From Arsukibacterium indicum (GTDB lineage Bacteria > Pseudomonadota > Gammaproteobacteria > Enterobacterales > Alteromonadaceae): a stretch of 64,000 nt of DNA. The position numbers and the translations under genes are program-made. The stretch is from positions 1-64,000 of the forward strand of contig NZ_JAHRID010000007.1 in NCBI RefSeq assembly GCF_019100565.1, given 5' to 3'. Shown piece by piece: positions 46,717 to 60,373 of this stretch. Positions within the stretch are counted from its first letter, which is position 1; the number at the start of each line of letters is the position of its first letter. The notes beneath the pieces were generated by a model. It did not search any database. It was given only the letters and a program-made list of their open reading frames with translations, and was not told where the DNA came from.

Positions 46717-48606
46717 ATGTTGTATCAAGAAACTTTTGATGTGATCGTTGTCGGTGGTGGCCATGCTGGCACTGAAGCTGCTTTAGCTGCTGCGCGCATG
46801 GGTATGCAGACATTATTGTTAACTCATAACGTTGAAACGCTTGGCCAAATGTCCTGCAACCCAGCTATTGGTGGAATTGGTAAAGGCCATCTGGTTAAAG
46901 AAATTGACGCCCTCGGCGGCGCTATGGCCATCGCAGCTGACAAAGGCGGTATCCAGTTCCGAACCCTGAACAGTTCTAAAGGACCTGCAGTCCGTGCGAC
47001 AAGAGCCCAGGCTGACCGTCAGTTATACCGGGCAGCAATCCGCCAGATCCTGGAAAATCAGCCTAACTTACGAATATTTCAGCAAGCCTGCGATGATCTG
47101 ATAGTTGAAAACGATCAGGCAGTTGGTGTCATCACTCAGATGGGCTTAAAATTCCGGGCTAAATCCGTTGTGTTAACGGTAGGTACTTTTTTAGGTGGTC
47201 AAATTCATATTGGCCTGGAACAGTTCTCAGGCGGCAGAGCAGGCGATCCACCATCAGTTGCCCTGGCAAAACGACTACGTGAGTTGCCATTTCGGGTTGA
47301 CCGGTTAAAAACCGGCACACCACCGAGAATCGATGCCAGAACTGTTGATTTTTCAGTGATGCAGGCACAACCCGGTGATAACCCAACGCCGGTGTTTTCC
47401 TTTTTAGGCAAACACACTGATCACCCTGCTCAGATCCCGTGTTATATCACTTACACCAATGATCATACCCATCAGGTGATCCGGGATAATCTTGATCGCT
47501 CACCGATGTATACCGGCGTAATCGAAGGTATTGGCCCGCGGTATTGCCCGTCTATTGAAGACAAAGTAATGCGCTTTGCCGATAAGGATAAACATCAGAT
47601 CTTTATTGAACCTGAAGGCTTAACTACCCACGAGTTATACCCGAATGGTATTTCTACCAGCTTGCCTTTTGATGTTCAGTTATCAATAGTCAGGTCGATT
47701 AAAGGTATGGAAAATGCCCATATTACAAGGCCGGGTTATGCTATTGAATATGACTTTTTCGACCCACGCGATCTCACCAGTTCACTGCAAACCAAATTCA
47801 TTAAGGGACTGTTTTTTGCTGGCCAGATAAATGGCACTACCGGTTACGAAGAGGCTGGCGCCCAGGGCTTGCTTGCCGGATTAAATGCTGCACTGTTTGC
47901 TACTGAACGTGAAGCCTGGGCACCAAGCCGCGACCAGGCATACTTAGGCGTGTTGGTGGATGATTTAACCACCCAGGGCACCAAAGAACCTTACCGGATG
48001 TTTACCAGCCGGGCTGAATACCGCTTACTGTTACGCGAAGATAACGCAGATTCACGCTTAACGGCCAAAGGCCGTGAACTGGGCTTAGTAGATGATCAAC
48101 GCTGGCAAGCATTCAATCAAAAAATGGAGCAAATCGAGCTGGAACGGCAACGCTTACGCCAAAGCTGGATCCATCCCCAACATACTGCTTTAAAAGCGGT
48201 TAATGATTTACTAAAAACGCCGTTAAGCCGGGAAGCCAGTTTAGAAGAATTGGTACGTCGGCCGGAAATGACTTACCAGCAATTGATGAATATTAGTGAT
48301 TTAGGCCCTGCCCTGACCGATCCGATCGCTGCTGAACAAGTCGAAATTCAGATTAAATATGAAGGTTATATAAACCGTCAGCAAGATGAAATTGCCAAAC
48401 AGCAACGTAATGAAGCAACCAAATTGCCCGGTTCTTTCGATTATAGTGCAGTCAAAGGCTTATCGAATGAAGTTATTATGAAGCTAAATCAAAGCCAGCC
48501 AGCCACAGTTGGTCAGGCTTCAAGGATCTCCGGCATTACTCCTGCGGCTATTTCGCTATTGTTGGTGTATCTGAAAAAACAAGGTTTACTTCGCAAATCA
48601 GCTTAA
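46717..48606 (+). CDS. mnmG: tRNA uridine-5-carboxymethylaminomethyl synthesis enzyme MnmG (GidA)
   Basis: FAD-dependent partner of MnmE in modifying U34 of tRNAs. It is 629 aa, the same as E. coli. The FAD-binding Rossmann motif [18 protein letters not shown] lies at 11-28. The GidA signatures [13 protein letters not shown] (here [16 protein letters not shown]), TGTPPRID and [13 protein letters not shown] are present. The C-terminal helical domain is complete. It is the first gene rightward of oriC and is followed by rsmG, parA and parB. Confidence 0.98.
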   Translation: MLYQETFDVIVVGGGHAGTEAALAAARMGMQTLLLTHNVETLGQMSCNPAIGGIGKGHLVKEIDALGGAMAIAADKGGIQFRTLNSSKGPAVRATRAQADRQLYRAAIRQILENQPNLRIFQQACDDLIVENDQAVGVITQMGLKFRAKSVVLTVGTFLGGQIHIGLEQFSGGRAGDPPSVALAKRLRELPFRVDRLKTGTPPRIDARTVDFSVMQAQPGDNPTPVFSFLGKHTDHPAQIPCYITYTNDHTHQVIRDNLDRSPMYTGVIEGIGPRYCPSIEDKVMRFADKDKHQIFIEPEGLTTHELYPNGISTSLPFDVQLSIVRSIKGMENAHITRPGYAIEYDFFDPRDLTSSLQTKFIKGLFFAGQINGTTGYEEAGAQGLLAGLNAALFATEREAWAPSRDQAYLGVLVDDLTTQGTKEPYRMFTSRAEYRLLLREDNADSRLTAKGRELGLVDDQRWQAFNQKMEQIELERQRLRQSWIHPQHTALKAVNDLLKTPLSREASLEELVRRPEMTYQQLMNISDLGPALTDPIAAEQVEIQIKYEGYINRQQDEIAKQQRNEATKLPGSFDYSAVKGLSNEVIMKLNQSQPATVGQASRISGITPAAISLLLVYLKKQGLLRKSA

Positions 48607-48636
48607 CGTGGCGTTGATATGCCTGAAAGGATCGGT

Positions 48637-49254
48637 ATGCTTGAAAAACTGCGGCAACTGGTAGCTCAAACCAGCCTGCAACTTAGCGACAGTCAGTTAC
48701 AACAGTGTATTGACTACGTCCAGTTACTGCATAAATGGAACAGCGCCTATAACTTAACCTCGGTACGTGATCCGGCTGAAATGCTGGTAAAACATGTCAT
48801 GGACAGTCTGGTGATTGCGCCTTATTTAGAGGGGCAGCATTTTATTGATGTTGGCACCGGGCCGGGGTTACCCGGGGTATTGCTGGCGATATATTATCCG
48901 GATAAGCAATTTACGCTGCTCGATAGTCTTGGCAAACGTATTCGTTTTTTAAATCAGGTTAAATTACAGCTTGGTCTTAGCAATATTCAGCCTGTGCAAA
49001 GCCGGGTTGAGCAACATCAACCGGCAACCCCTTATGACGGTGTGATCAGCCGTGCGTTCGCTTCTACCCATGATATGCTCAACTGGTGTCGTCATTTGCC
49101 TGCAGCGAAGGGGCATTTTTATGCGATGAAAGGCGCAGCGGTGCAAGAAGAAATTGCAGCTTTGCCGGATTTTGTTAAAGTAAGCGCAGTTATACCATTG
49201 CAGGTACCAGAACTGGATGCCAGCCGGCATCTGGTTGTTATGACCAGCGCTTAA
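48637..49254 (+). CDS. rsmG: 16S rRNA m7G527 methyltransferase
   Basis: SAM-dependent methyltransferase for G527 of 16S rRNA (loss gives low-level streptomycin resistance in other bacteria). It is 205 aa (E. coli 207). [20 protein letters not shown] and the SAM motif [16 protein letters not shown] are present, then [14 protein letters not shown] and ISRAFAS. ATG 48637 has AAAGGA 5-6 bp upstream and is preferred to an in-frame ATG six codons earlier. Confidence 0.96.
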   Translation: MLEKLRQLVAQTSLQLSDSQLQQCIDYVQLLHKWNSAYNLTSVRDPAEMLVKHVMDSLVIAPYLEGQHFIDVGTGPGLPGVLLAIYYPDKQFTLLDSLGKRIRFLNQVKLQLGLSNIQPVQSRVEQHQPATPYDGVISRAFASTHDMLNWCRHLPAAKGHFYAMKGAAVQEEIAALPDFVKVSAVIPLQVPELDASRHLVVMTSA

Positions 49255-49272
49255 CCATAATGAGGGAGCCTT

Positions 49273-50067
49273 GTGGGTAAAATCATCGCCATTGCTAATC
49301 AGAAAGGTGGAGTAGGCAAAACCACCACTGCTGTTAATTTAGCAGCATCTATGGCGGCGACTAAACGTAAGGTTTTGCTTATTGACCTCGATCCTCAGGG
49401 TAACGCCACTATGGGCAGCGGCGTTGATAAATATGAAGTGCCAGCAACCGCGTATGAGTTATTAATTGATCAAAAACCACTGCCGGAAGTGATCGTCAAA
49501 GAAACCAGCGGTGGTTATCATCTCGTGGCCGCAAATTCGGACGTGACAGCTGCAGAAGTCAGACTAATGGATGTTTTTGCCCGCGAACTGCGTTTACGAA
49601 CTGCGCTAAAAGATTACCGCAGCAGCTACGATTTTATTTTTATCGACTGTCCGCCTTCCCTGAACATGCTAACCGTTAATGCCATGGCCGCGGCCGATAC
49701 CGTTCTGGTGCCAATGCAATGTGAGTATTTTGCCCTGGAAGGCCTGACAGCATTAGTCGATACCATTAATAAACTGGCAGCAGTTGTAAATGCTGATTTA
49801 AAAATTGAAGGCATTTTACGTACCATGTACGACCCCCGTAACCGGCTGGCTAATGACGTGTCGGAGCAGTTGAAACAACATTTTGGTGATAAGGTTTACC
49901 GGGCGGTGATACCGAGAAATGTACGACTGGCCGAAGCACCCAGTTTTGGTACACCAGTAATGTATTACGATAAAAACTCCACCGGTGCTAAAGCTTATCT
50001 GGCATTGGCCGGTGAAATTCTGCGGCGTTCTGAAAAAAAAACCAGTGGCAAAGCAACCTCACTATAA
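49273..50067 (+). CDS. parA: chromosome partitioning ATPase ParA (Soj)
   Basis: Walker-type ATPase that moves the ParB-parS complex and so segregates the origin. It is 264 aa. The deviant Walker A KGGVGKTTTAVNLAA is at about 11-25, then DLDPQGNATMGSG and the Walker B FIDCPPSLNML. It lacks the N-terminal helix-turn-helix of plasmid-type ParA, so it is the chromosomal class. GTG start with GAGGGAG upstream. Its parS partner sites are in recF. Confidence 0.97.
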   Translation: MGKIIAIANQKGGVGKTTTAVNLAASMAATKRKVLLIDLDPQGNATMGSGVDKYEVPATAYELLIDQKPLPEVIVKETSGGYHLVAANSDVTAAEVRLMDVFARELRLRTALKDYRSSYDFIFIDCPPSLNMLTVNAMAAADTVLVPMQCEYFALEGLTALVDTINKLAAVVNADLKIEGILRTMYDPRNRLANDVSEQLKQHFGDKVYRAVIPRNVRLAEAPSFGTPVMYYDKNSTGAKAYLALAGEILRRSEKKTSGKATSL

Positions 50068-50096
50068 CCACGATAAGTTAAAGGATATTTTTGCGC

Positions 50097-50975
50097 ATGG
50101 CGGTTAAAAAACGCGGTTTAGGCCGGGGCTTAGATGCTTTACTCACATCGAATAAAACGACAGAGCAACATCATGCTAACCAGCAATCTGCCGAGTTGCA
50201 GAAATTGCCGGTTGAGTTTTTAAAGCCCGGTAAATACCAGCCAAGAAAGGATATGTCACAAGATGCGCTGGAAGATTTAGCCAGTTCAATCCGCGCGCAG
50301 GGTGTTATTCAGCCCATAGTGGTGCGCGCTATCAGTGAAAACAGCTATGAAATTATTGCCGGTGAGAGGCGCTGGCGTGCAGCCCAGTTAGCCCGCCTGC
50401 CCGAAGTACCCTGTCTGATAAAAAATGTACCTGATGAAGCGGCAGTGGCCATCGCATTAATTGAAAACATTCAGCGCGAAGATCTGAATGCAATGGAAGA
50501 AGCAATAGCACTGGATCGTTTACTGACAGAATTTGAACTTACCCACCAGCAGGTGGCGGATGCTGTTGGTAAATCCCGCGCTACGGTAACTAACTTACTA
50601 CGCTTAAATGCCCTGAACGACGATGTTAAAGTACTGCTGGAGCATGGTGATATTGAAATGGGCCATGCCCGTGCTCTGCTGGCATTAACCGATGACAGTC
50701 AGTCAGAAACTGCCCGCTTAGTTGCCCACAAGCAATTAACAGTGCGTGAAACTGAAAGCCTGGTGCGACGGATTCTGGAACCGAAAGCACCTGCAGCGGC
50801 AAAAGTAAAAGATCCGGATGTCGATGCCCTTGAACAAAGGTTAAGTGAGCGCTTCGCTGCACCGGTGCAGATAATGTATAACAAAAAAGGTAAAGGTAAT
50901 CTGGTAATCAATTACAGTAGCCTGGCTGAACTCGATGGTATTTTAGCTAAAATGCAATTAGCAGAGCCCGATTAA
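50097..50975 (+). CDS. parB: chromosome partitioning CTPase/DNA-binding protein ParB (Spo0J)
   Basis: Binds parS and slides as a CTP-dependent clamp. It is 292 aa. The N-terminus RGLGRGLDALL contacts ParA. The CTP-binding ParB/Srx domain has QPRKDMSQDALEDLASSI and EIIAGERRWRAAQLA. A helix-turn-helix (THQQVADAVGKSRATVTNLLRL) recognises parS, and a C-terminal dimer domain follows. ATG 50097 is preferred; a TTG two codons upstream is nearer to the AAGGA site (5 versus 11 bp). It is co-transcribed with parA. Confidence 0.97.
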   Translation: MAVKKRGLGRGLDALLTSNKTTEQHHANQQSAELQKLPVEFLKPGKYQPRKDMSQDALEDLASSIRAQGVIQPIVVRAISENSYEIIAGERRWRAAQLARLPEVPCLIKNVPDEAAVAIALIENIQREDLNAMEEAIALDRLLTEFELTHQQVADAVGKSRATVTNLLRLNALNDDVKVLLEHGDIEMGHARALLALTDDSQSETARLVAHKQLTVRETESLVRRILEPKAPAAAKVKDPDVDALEQRLSERFAAPVQIMYNKKGKGNLVINYSSLAELDGILAKMQLAEPD

Positions 50976-51026
50976 GCATTTTATTTCTCGATGTTATGGA
51001 CAAGCCGCCACAAAAACCGCTTTTTG

Positions 51027-51054
51027 TTGCAAATCGGGGGCAAATAAGTATACT
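51027..51054 (+). promoter_or_regulatory. promoter of the ATP synthase operon
   Basis: TTGCAA (51027-51032) and TATACT (51049-51054) with a 16-bp spacer, 50 bp before the atpI start. Confidence 0.6.
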
Positions 51055-51103
51055 TTCGCAAGTTTTTTCTACCCCTGCACGGGCTATTACAACGAGGGGT
51101 ACA

Positions 51104-51484
51104 GTGGCAGAAAATATTGCAAACCAGGCCAGAAAATCAGCGTATCTCGCGGTACTGGGTCAGGTTATCGTCGCCGGTTGTATCGCACTGGCGTTTTTTT
51201 TGCTGACTGATAGCGCTGGAGCCAAATCTGCTTTTAAAGGTGGCTTAGCAGCAGCGGTGCCAAATTTTGTATTTGCTTTTTTTGCGTTCCGGTATAGTGG
51301 CGCAGAACAGGCACGACGGGTAGCGGCAGCGCTGATGCGCGGCCACAGCTTAAAAGTATTGTTAACTGTTATATTGTGTGCGTTAGTGTTACAACAGGAG
51401 CATTTAGTACCAGAAGCATTTATTACTGGTTTCCTGATCACCTTACTGACACAGTGGACAGCACCGTTTTTCTTTAAACATTAA
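51104..51484 (+). CDS. atpI: ATP synthase protein I
   Basis: A non-essential assembly factor for the c-ring. It is 126 aa with four hydrophobic segments (about 13-32, 40-60, 75-95, 102-122). I chose GTG 51104 because AGGGG lies just upstream and the protein then starts AENIANQARKSAYLAVLGQ; the frame is open further upstream across the promoter. It is the first gene of the atpIBEFHAGDC operon. Confidence 0.9.
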   Translation: MAENIANQARKSAYLAVLGQVIVAGCIALAFFLLTDSAGAKSAFKGGLAAAVPNFVFAFFAFRYSGAEQARRVAAALMRGHSLKVLLTVILCALVLQQEHLVPEAFITGFLITLLTQWTAPFFFKH

Positions 51485-51497
51485 ACTATTGGGATGA

Positions 51498-52637
<1,140 letters not shown>

Positions 52638-52681
52638 TTGAAGGTTTTAATCGTCGAACAACTAAATAAGGAGGAGCGGAC

Positions 52682-53152
52682 GTGAACTTAAACGCCACTC
52701 TGTTAGGTGAATTAATCGCTTTTACCGTCTTCGTACTTTTTTGTATGAAGTTTGTATGGCCGCCGCTGATGAAAGCCATCGAAGCGCGCCAACAAAAAAT
52801 TGCTGACGGTTTAGCTGCTTCTGATCGGGCAGAAAAAGACCTGGCGATGGCCCAGGATAAAGCCAAAGATCAATTAAAAGATGCAAAAGCGCAGGCAGCT
52901 GAGATTATTGAGCAAGCCAGAAAGCGCGAAGCGAAGATGATTGAAGAAGCGGCCCAGAAAGCGAATGCTGAGCGGGAATCTATCCTGGCTCAGACCAAAG
53001 CCGAAGTTGAAGCGGAACGTAACCGTTTACGCGAAGATTTACGCAAGCAGGTAGCTGCCTTGGCGGTAGCCGGTGCAGAGCGCATTCTGCAACGTTCTAT
53101 CGACGAAGCTGCTCACAGCGATATTCTGGAAAAACTGGTACAAGAACTGTAA
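52682..53152 (+). CDS. atpF: ATP synthase F0 subunit b
   Basis: Peripheral stalk subunit. It is 156 aa, the same length as E. coli. One N-terminal membrane helix (about 6-26) is followed by a long charged coiled coil (residues 30-156) that dimerises and contacts F1 through delta. GTG start with a strong AAGGAGGAG upstream. Confidence 0.97.
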   Translation: MNLNATLLGELIAFTVFVLFCMKFVWPPLMKAIEARQQKIADGLAASDRAEKDLAMAQDKAKDQLKDAKAQAAEIIEQARKREAKMIEEAAQKANAERESILAQTKAEVEAERNRLREDLRKQVAALAVAGAERILQRSIDEAAHSDILEKLVQEL

Positions 53153-53164
53153 TGGGGATGAGCT

Positions 53165-53698
53165 ATGTCTGATATGACGAATATTGCTCGTCCGTACGCT
53201 AAGGCGGCTTTCGATTTTGCAGTAGAGCAAAACGCGTTAGACGCCTGGCTGCAAATGCTGGCTTTTGCTGCTCAGGTAGCAGAAAACGACCAGATTGCAG
53301 CCTTGTTGCGTACTTCTGGTGTTGCTGAAAAGCAAGCCGACCTGTTTCTTCAGGTTTGCGGTGAGCAACTCAACGAGCAGGGTCAGAACTTTATAAAAGT
53401 AATGGCTGAAAATCATCGCTTGTTGGCGTTGCCTGAAGTATTGGCAGCTTTTGTTGAGCATAAAGCAGCGTACGAGAAAGAAATTACCGTTGACGTAGTT
53501 TCTGCCACTGCTCTGGATAAAGCGCAACAAAACAAGCTGATAGCTGCATTAACGCAACGTTTGGCACGCAAAGTTAAATTGAACTGTAGCGTCAATCCTG
53601 ACATGGTCGGCGGTATGCTGATCAAAGCAGGTGACATGGTAATTGATGGCTCGGTCCGCGGTAAGCTGGATCGTTTAGCAACTGCGCTGCAGTCGTAA
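53165..53698 (+). CDS. atpH: ATP synthase F1 subunit delta
   Basis: Joins the b-dimer to the top of the alpha3-beta3 ring. It is 177 aa, matching E. coli. ARPYAKAAFDFAVEQNALD at the N-terminus and the C-terminal family signature around NPDMVGGMLIKAGDMVIDGS are present. It lies 12 bp after atpF and 14 bp before atpA. Confidence 0.97.
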   Translation: MSDMTNIARPYAKAAFDFAVEQNALDAWLQMLAFAAQVAENDQIAALLRTSGVAEKQADLFLQVCGEQLNEQGQNFIKVMAENHRLLALPEVLAAFVEHKAAYEKEITVDVVSATALDKAQQNKLIAALTQRLARKVKLNCSVNPDMVGGMLIKAGDMVIDGSVRGKLDRLATALQS

Positions 53699-53712
53699 TT
53701 GGGGAATAGAGT

Positions 53713-55254
53713 ATGCAACTGAATTCCACTGAAATTTCAGAACTGATCAAGAGTCGTATTGCTCAGTTTGAAGTGGTCAGTGAAGCTCGTAACGAAGGTA
53801 CTATTGTTCAGGTAACTGACGGTATTATCCGGATTAATGGCCTTGCTGATTGTATGCAAGGTGAGATGATCGAGCTTCCTGGCAATCGTTATGCTATCGC
53901 GCTGAACTTAGAGCGCAATTCTGTTGGCGCCGTGGTTATGGGTCCGTACGCGGATTTAACCGAAGGCACCAAAGTAAAAAGTACTGGCCGTATTTTAGAA
54001 GTACCGGTAGGCCCGCAGCTGTTAGGCCGGGTGGTTAACACCTTAGGTGCGCCTATTGATGGTAAAGGCCCGATTGATGCTGCAGGCTTCGCGCCGGTAG
54101 AAAAAATTGCGCCAGGCGTAATTGACCGTCAGTCAGTCGATCAGCCAATGCAAACCGGTTATAAATCTGTTGATGCGATGATTCCTATCGGTCGTGGCCA
54201 GCGTGAATTGTTAATCGGTGACCGTCAGACCGGTAAAACTGCTTTAGCAATCGATGCCATCATCAACCAGAAAAACACTGGTATTAAGTGTGTTTACGTG
54301 GCGATTGGTCAGAAAGCCTCTACCATTGCCAACGTGGTACGCAAACTGGAAGAGCACGGTGCCCTGGCCAACACTATTGTTGTTGTAGCCTCTGCATCTG
54401 AAGCTGCTGCCCTGCAGTTCCTGGCGCCATACTCTGGCTGTACCATGGGTGAATATTTCCGTGACCGCGGTGAAGATGCGCTGATTGTATACGATGATTT
54501 GTCTAAGCAAGCTGTTGCTTATCGCCAAATCTCGTTGCTGTTACGCCGTCCACCAGGCCGTGAAGCTTACCCGGGTGACGTATTTTATCTTCATTCACGT
54601 CTGCTGGAGCGGGCATCACGGGTTAATGCCGACTACGTTGAGCGTTTAACCAATGGTGAAGTAAAAGGCCAGACCGGTTCACTAACCGCCCTGCCAATTA
54701 TTGAAACTCAGGCCGGTGACGTATCTGCCTTCGTACCGACTAACGTAATCTCGATTACTGATGGTCAGATTTTCTTAGAATCTGATTTATTTAATGCCGG
54801 TATCCGCCCTGCGGTTAACGCCGGTATTTCAGTATCGCGGGTAGGTGGTGCAGCACAAACCAAGATCATCAAGAAATTAGGTGGTGGTATTCGTCTGGCA
54901 TTAGCCCAGTACTCAGAGCTGGCAGCGTTCGCGCAGTTTGCATCTGACCTGGATGAAGCGACCCGCGCCCAGTTAGAACACGGTCAGAAGGTTACTGAGC
55001 TGATGAAACAGCTGCAGTACAGCCCGATGAGCGTTGGTGAAATGGGTGTGTCTATTTTCGCAATTGAAAAAGGTTATCTGAAAGATGTTGAAGTGGCTAA
55101 AATCCAGGATTTTGAGTCTGCTTTGATCAGCTTTATGAAAGCCGAATACGCCGAGCTAATGGCTGATATCGCGAAAACCGGTAACTACAACGATCAAATC
55201 GAGTCGTCGCTGAAAGCGGCCATTGAGAAGTTTAAAGCAACTCAGACTTGGTAA
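53713..55254 (+). CDS. atpA: ATP synthase F1 subunit alpha
   Basis: Nucleotide-binding, non-catalytic subunit of the F1 ring. It is 513 aa, identical in length to E. coli. The Walker A GDRQTGKT is at 169-176, and the family signature [17 protein letters not shown] follows in the C-terminal half. The [20 protein letters not shown] block of the N-terminal crown domain is conserved. Confidence 0.99.
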   Translation: MQLNSTEISELIKSRIAQFEVVSEARNEGTIVQVTDGIIRINGLADCMQGEMIELPGNRYAIALNLERNSVGAVVMGPYADLTEGTKVKSTGRILEVPVGPQLLGRVVNTLGAPIDGKGPIDAAGFAPVEKIAPGVIDRQSVDQPMQTGYKSVDAMIPIGRGQRELLIGDRQTGKTALAIDAIINQKNTGIKCVYVAIGQKASTIANVVRKLEEHGALANTIVVVASASEAAALQFLAPYSGCTMGEYFRDRGEDALIVYDDLSKQAVAYRQISLLLRRPPGREAYPGDVFYLHSRLLERASRVNADYVERLTNGEVKGQTGSLTALPIIETQAGDVSAFVPTNVISITDGQIFLESDLFNAGIRPAVNAGISVSRVGGAAQTKIIKKLGGGIRLALAQYSELAAFAQFASDLDEATRAQLEHGQKVTELMKQLQYSPMSVGEMGVSIFAIEKGYLKDVEVAKIQDFESALISFMKAEYAELMADIAKTGNYNDQIESSLKAAIEKFKATQTW

Positions 55255-55308
55255 ATTACGTGGGTGGTTACGGCCACCCCGTTCGTTGAATGAAACGGAG
55301 ATACAGTC

Positions 55309-56172
55309 ATGGCCGGTGGTAAAGAGATAAAAAGTAAGATCGGGAGTATTAACAATACTCGCAAGATCACCAGTGCTATGGAAAAAGTTGCGGTCAGCAA
55401 AATGCGCAAAGCGCAGGAGCGCGTAGCTGCAACCCGCCCATACGCTGAAGGTATGCGCAAAGTTATCGGTAATATTGCTCAGGGCAACATCGAATATCGT
55501 CATCCGTATTTATCGGAGCGTGACGTAAAACGGGTTGGCTACATTATTATTTCAACCGATCGCGGTCTTTGCGGTGGCCTGAATACCAACGAGTTTAAGA
55601 AAGTTGTGCTGGAAATGAAAAGCTGGAAAAACAAGAACGTGGAAGCTGAGTTTGCCGTTATCGGTAACAAAGCCACCGCGTTTTTCAAGCGTTTCGGCGG
55701 CAAAGTTGTAGCACAACAAACGGGTTCAGGTGACGTGCCACGTTTGGCTGATGTGATTGGTACGGTTAAGGTAATGCTGCAAGCTTACCTGGATGGCCGC
55801 ATCGACCGCTTATTCCTGGTATACAACACTTTTGTCAATACCATGAAACAAGAGCCAGTGATCGATCAACTCTTACCTTTGCCCAAAGCAGATATCGCTC
55901 AAAAAGAGCATAACTGGGATTACCTGTACGAGCCGGATCCGCAACCTATTTTAGATATGTTGCTGGACCGCTACATCGAGTCACAGGTTTACCAGGGTGT
56001 TGTTGAAAACGCAGCCAGTGAACACGCTGCGCGAATGGTGGCAATGAAAGCTGCTACCGACAACGCCGGTAATTTAATGGACGACCTGAAGCTGGTATAC
56101 AACAAAGCACGTCAGGCCGCTATTACCCAGGAGCTCAGCGAAATTGTCGCAGGTGCGGCAGCTGTAGGCTAA
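55309..56172 (+). CDS. atpG: ATP synthase F1 subunit gamma
   Basis: Central rotating shaft. It is 287 aa, the same as E. coli. The N-terminal helix [20 protein letters not shown] and the C-terminal signature [20 protein letters not shown], which form the coiled coil inside F1, are both clear. Confidence 0.98.
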   Translation: MAGGKEIKSKIGSINNTRKITSAMEKVAVSKMRKAQERVAATRPYAEGMRKVIGNIAQGNIEYRHPYLSERDVKRVGYIIISTDRGLCGGLNTNEFKKVVLEMKSWKNKNVEAEFAVIGNKATAFFKRFGGKVVAQQTGSGDVPRLADVIGTVKVMLQAYLDGRIDRLFLVYNTFVNTMKQEPVIDQLLPLPKADIAQKEHNWDYLYEPDPQPILDMLLDRYIESQVYQGVVENAASEHAARMVAMKAATDNAGNLMDDLKLVYNKARQAAITQELSEIVAGAAAVG

Positions 56173-56196
56173 GGTGAACAGTTTTGAGAAATTTGA

Positions 56197-57591
<1,395 letters not shown>

Positions 57592-57615
57592 GCAACCAGG
57601 CTTTAGGAGAGCGAA

Positions 57616-58032
57616 ATGGCGATGACAGTGCAACTGGATGTAGTAAGTGCTGAAGAGAAAATTTTCTCTGGCCTTGTCGAGTCCGTGCAGGTCACAGGCA
57701 GTGAGGGCGAGTTAGGTATTTTACCTTTTCACGCCCCGTTACTGACTCCTCTGAAACCTGGCATGGTCCGTATCGTGAAGCAATTCGGTGAAGAGCACGT
57801 AATTTATGTTGCCGGTGGCGTACTTGAAGTACAACCCGACAGCATTACCGTGTTGGCCGATGTCGCGGTACGTGGCGAAGACTTAGACGAGCAGGCGGCA
57901 TTAGATGCCCAGAAACGGGCAACTGAAGCAATGCAACACGCCGGTGCAGATTTCAATTACGCCGAAGCGGCAGCGCAACTGGCTGAAGCCATTGCCCAGC
58001 TGCGGGTTATTCAGAAACTGCGCAAAAAGTAA
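57616..58032 (+). CDS. atpC: ATP synthase F1 subunit epsilon
   Basis: Rotor-foot subunit and inhibitor of ATP hydrolysis. It is 138 aa, as in E. coli. The N-terminal beta sandwich ([39 protein letters not shown]) is followed by a C-terminal helical hairpin. An ATG two codons after the chosen one is an alternative start. It is the last gene of the operon, with a strong terminator after it. Confidence 0.97.
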   Translation: MAMTVQLDVVSAEEKIFSGLVESVQVTGSEGELGILPFHAPLLTPLKPGMVRIVKQFGEEHVIYVAGGVLEVQPDSITVLADVAVRGEDLDEQAALDAQKRATEAMQHAGADFNYAEAAAQLAEAIAQLRVIQKLRKK

Positions 58033-58048
58033 GTGTACGTTTGTCAGA

Positions 58049-58075
58049 AAAGCCACCTGCGGGTGGCTTTTTTTT
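58049..58075 (+). terminator. intrinsic terminator of the atp operon
   Basis: A perfect 9-bp stem (AAAGCCACC / GGTGGCTTT) with a 4-base loop followed by a long T tract, 17 bp after the atpC stop. Confidence 0.92.
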
Positions 58076-58183
58076 GGGTTTACTTTATTGTACAGACTAA
58101 GTGTTTTGCGGCAGGAATAAATGCTGCACAATTTTTTTTCACAAAAAGAATAAGTTTTACGCAGGGACGGGTATAAAACGGTT

Positions 58184-60271
58184 ATGAGTATAGTCAGTAT
58201 TGGTGATTTTACCGTTGACCTGAAGGAGCGCCGGGTATTTGCTGCAGATACTGAACTGACGGTGGAACCCAAGGTAGTTGAAGTACTCTGCTATTTAATT
58301 GAGCATAATTCGCGCTATGTAAGCCTTGCTGAGCTACACGACAACGTCTGGGCCGGCAGGGTGGTTACGGATACCGCGGTCAGAAGAACCATCAGTAAAC
58401 TAAGAGTGTTGCTGGACGATACCGACGCCGAAAACCCGCAATATATAAAATCGCAGATGAAGCGTGGTTATCAGCTGATTTGCAGTGTAAGTACTGAACC
58501 TGATGCTGGAGCGTTGTTGCAGGAAGGGCCACCCGTTGGCACTGATAATGATGTCAGTCAAAAATTAGCCGTGAGTAAGCCTGTAGTAATGTGGTTAGCA
58601 ATTGCTGCAGTAATAATCGCAGTAATTTACTATGTTTACGCTAAGCCAGACCCGCAGCCGCTTAACCAATTGGTGGAAATTGAAACCTTATTATCTATTC
58701 CTGGTCAGAAAACCAGCTTAACGGTATCCAAAGACGGCCGCTTATCAGCTTTTGTTGCGAAAGTTGATGATAATAGTAATTGGGAGTTGTATTTGTATGA
58801 TGCTGTCACCGGTCAGCTAAGAAAGATCGATACGCCATCAGAGCATTGTCGCTTTGTAAACTTTATTGATAATGACACCCGACTGGCTTATGTAGGCTAT
58901 GACAGCAGTGAAGCAACCTTTTATACCCAGTCTGTGCTTAACCTGAGTGAGGCGCCGATTATACATCCTACTGCGCCCTACCCATTATTAGGCAATGTAA
59001 TAGAATTAGAAAACAATAAACTCTTAGTAGCAGCCAAATCCGTAACAGACAACTTTCACTACTACCAGTATGACTTAACAACCAATACTTTTGAGCAATT
59101 TACTTATAGCGGTGAAGATGGGATCCATGATGCGTTTGCTGTCATGTCACCAAATAAGCAGTTGTTGGCATTGGGGCGTGGCAATATTAAAAAGAAAAAT
59201 GTGATGCTGCAGCTTTATCGTATTGCTGACAAACAGCTTATCGCCGAATATAAACTGCAGGATAATTTGCAAGACTTTCGATTAAGTTGGATGGATAACG
59301 CCACGTTGCTCTTCCGAACAGGCAATATACATTATCTTATTAATATCGAAAATGGTGAGCGCCAGCTTATACCGGCTAAGCCTGCGCCGCTGCATGAATT
59401 TACTTTTACAGAAAATGGCGAGCTTATTGGCTTAAACTATCATGTTGTTACAGCCAACATATACCAGGCCAGTTGGCCGCTAACGGAGAACTTTAATAAA
59501 AGTTATCAGCTGGGAGCAAATGTACGTCAGCTTAGTTTTAGCCATAATTACGACTATCTGTGGTTAGTTGAACATGAGCCAAATGCGTTTCGCTTATCAC
59601 GATATTTTGAAGATAAGAATAGTCGGGAGCTGGTTATGCAGTCAGCAGAGCCCTTTATTATTCGGGACCAGTCGGCGGATGGCTCACTACTTTTGCTCGA
59701 TCGACGAAATCGACTGGAAATCTATAACACCATTACGGCTGAGATCACGGCAGTATCTGTTGCTACGCAAGATGTGCGATCGGGAAATTTCAGCCGCTCT
59801 GCCGAGCATGTTTATTTTGCAGAGCAGGTAAAAGGTCAGTGGCTAATTAAACGTTTTACTCTGGCTAATAAAACACAGTCAATATTGCTGCATGATTATG
59901 TAAAGTTATTTGAGATACCAGACGGTTTCGTTGCTGCTGATATTGAGGGTAAGTTTTGGCGTTTAGATGATTCCTTTAATAAAACCAGCTTGCTTTATGA
60001 GGGGGCGCTAGTTAACCATGATGAGGATGTCGTTGTTCGGGGTAATCAGCTGATATTGGCATATCGAACTCTAATGGGAGACTGGGTTTTAGCTAATATC
60101 AATTTATCCACGCAGCAAGTCTGGCAGCGAAGCATCCCTTTTCATGATTTTGGCAAACCTATTTCGATCGACCGCAATGGTGAAAATTTGATTTTTAAAC
60201 CTTATGATAAAGAGGAAAATCATATAGTTAAGTATGGTTATAACTTTGGTTATAACTTTGGTGCTAAATAA
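58184..60271 (+). CDS. CadC/ToxR-like membrane-bound transcriptional regulator
   Basis: A 695-aa one-component regulator. An N-terminal OmpR/PhoB-type winged helix (about residues 5-100; VEPKVVEVLCYLIEHNSRYV, VWAGRVVTDTAVRRTISKLR, YIKSQMKRGYQLI) is cytoplasmic. A single membrane helix follows (about 133-153). The large periplasmic part, about 540 residues, has beta-propeller-like repeats (TolB/PD40-type, e.g. SKDGRLSAFVAK, SPNKQLLALGRG). The signal is unknown. It is transcribed toward the M16 protease gene 102 bp downstream. The 3' end has a 12-bp tandem duplication giving YNFGYNFG. Confidence 0.85.
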   Translation: MSIVSIGDFTVDLKERRVFAADTELTVEPKVVEVLCYLIEHNSRYVSLAELHDNVWAGRVVTDTAVRRTISKLRVLLDDTDAENPQYIKSQMKRGYQLICSVSTEPDAGALLQEGPPVGTDNDVSQKLAVSKPVVMWLAIAAVIIAVIYYVYAKPDPQPLNQLVEIETLLSIPGQKTSLTVSKDGRLSAFVAKVDDNSNWELYLYDAVTGQLRKIDTPSEHCRFVNFIDNDTRLAYVGYDSSEATFYTQSVLNLSEAPIIHPTAPYPLLGNVIELENNKLLVAAKSVTDNFHYYQYDLTTNTFEQFTYSGEDGIHDAFAVMSPNKQLLALGRGNIKKKNVMLQLYRIADKQLIAEYKLQDNLQDFRLSWMDNATLLFRTGNIHYLINIENGERQLIPAKPAPLHEFTFTENGELIGLNYHVVTANIYQASWPLTENFNKSYQLGANVRQLSFSHNYDYLWLVEHEPNAFRLSRYFEDKNSRELVMQSAEPFIIRDQSADGSLLLLDRRNRLEIYNTITAEITAVSVATQDVRSGNFSRSAEHVYFAEQVKGQWLIKRFTLANKTQSILLHDYVKLFEIPDGFVAADIEGKFWRLDDSFNKTSLLYEGALVNHDEDVVVRGNQLILAYRTLMGDWVLANINLSTQQVWQRSIPFHDFGKPISIDRNGENLIFKPYDKEENHIVKYGYNFGYNFGAK

Positions 60272-60373
60272 CTCACAGTAATATCTTAGCCTGGTTATCG
60301 GAAATATGACTATCCGTAGTTAGTTTGGTGTCACTTGAATCAACAAGCTAACCAAACAATACGGAGTCATAAT

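Noticed and set aside
60235-60265. Short tandem repeat GGTTATAACTTT twice at the 3' end of the membrane regulator
   Set aside because: Only two units, in coding sequence; explained by a local duplication giving YNFGYNFG at the C-terminus.
60320-60355. Imperfect inverted repeat with GTTTGGT and ACCAAAC upstream of the M16 protease gene
   Set aside because: Long loop and no T tract; too weak to call a terminator or operator.
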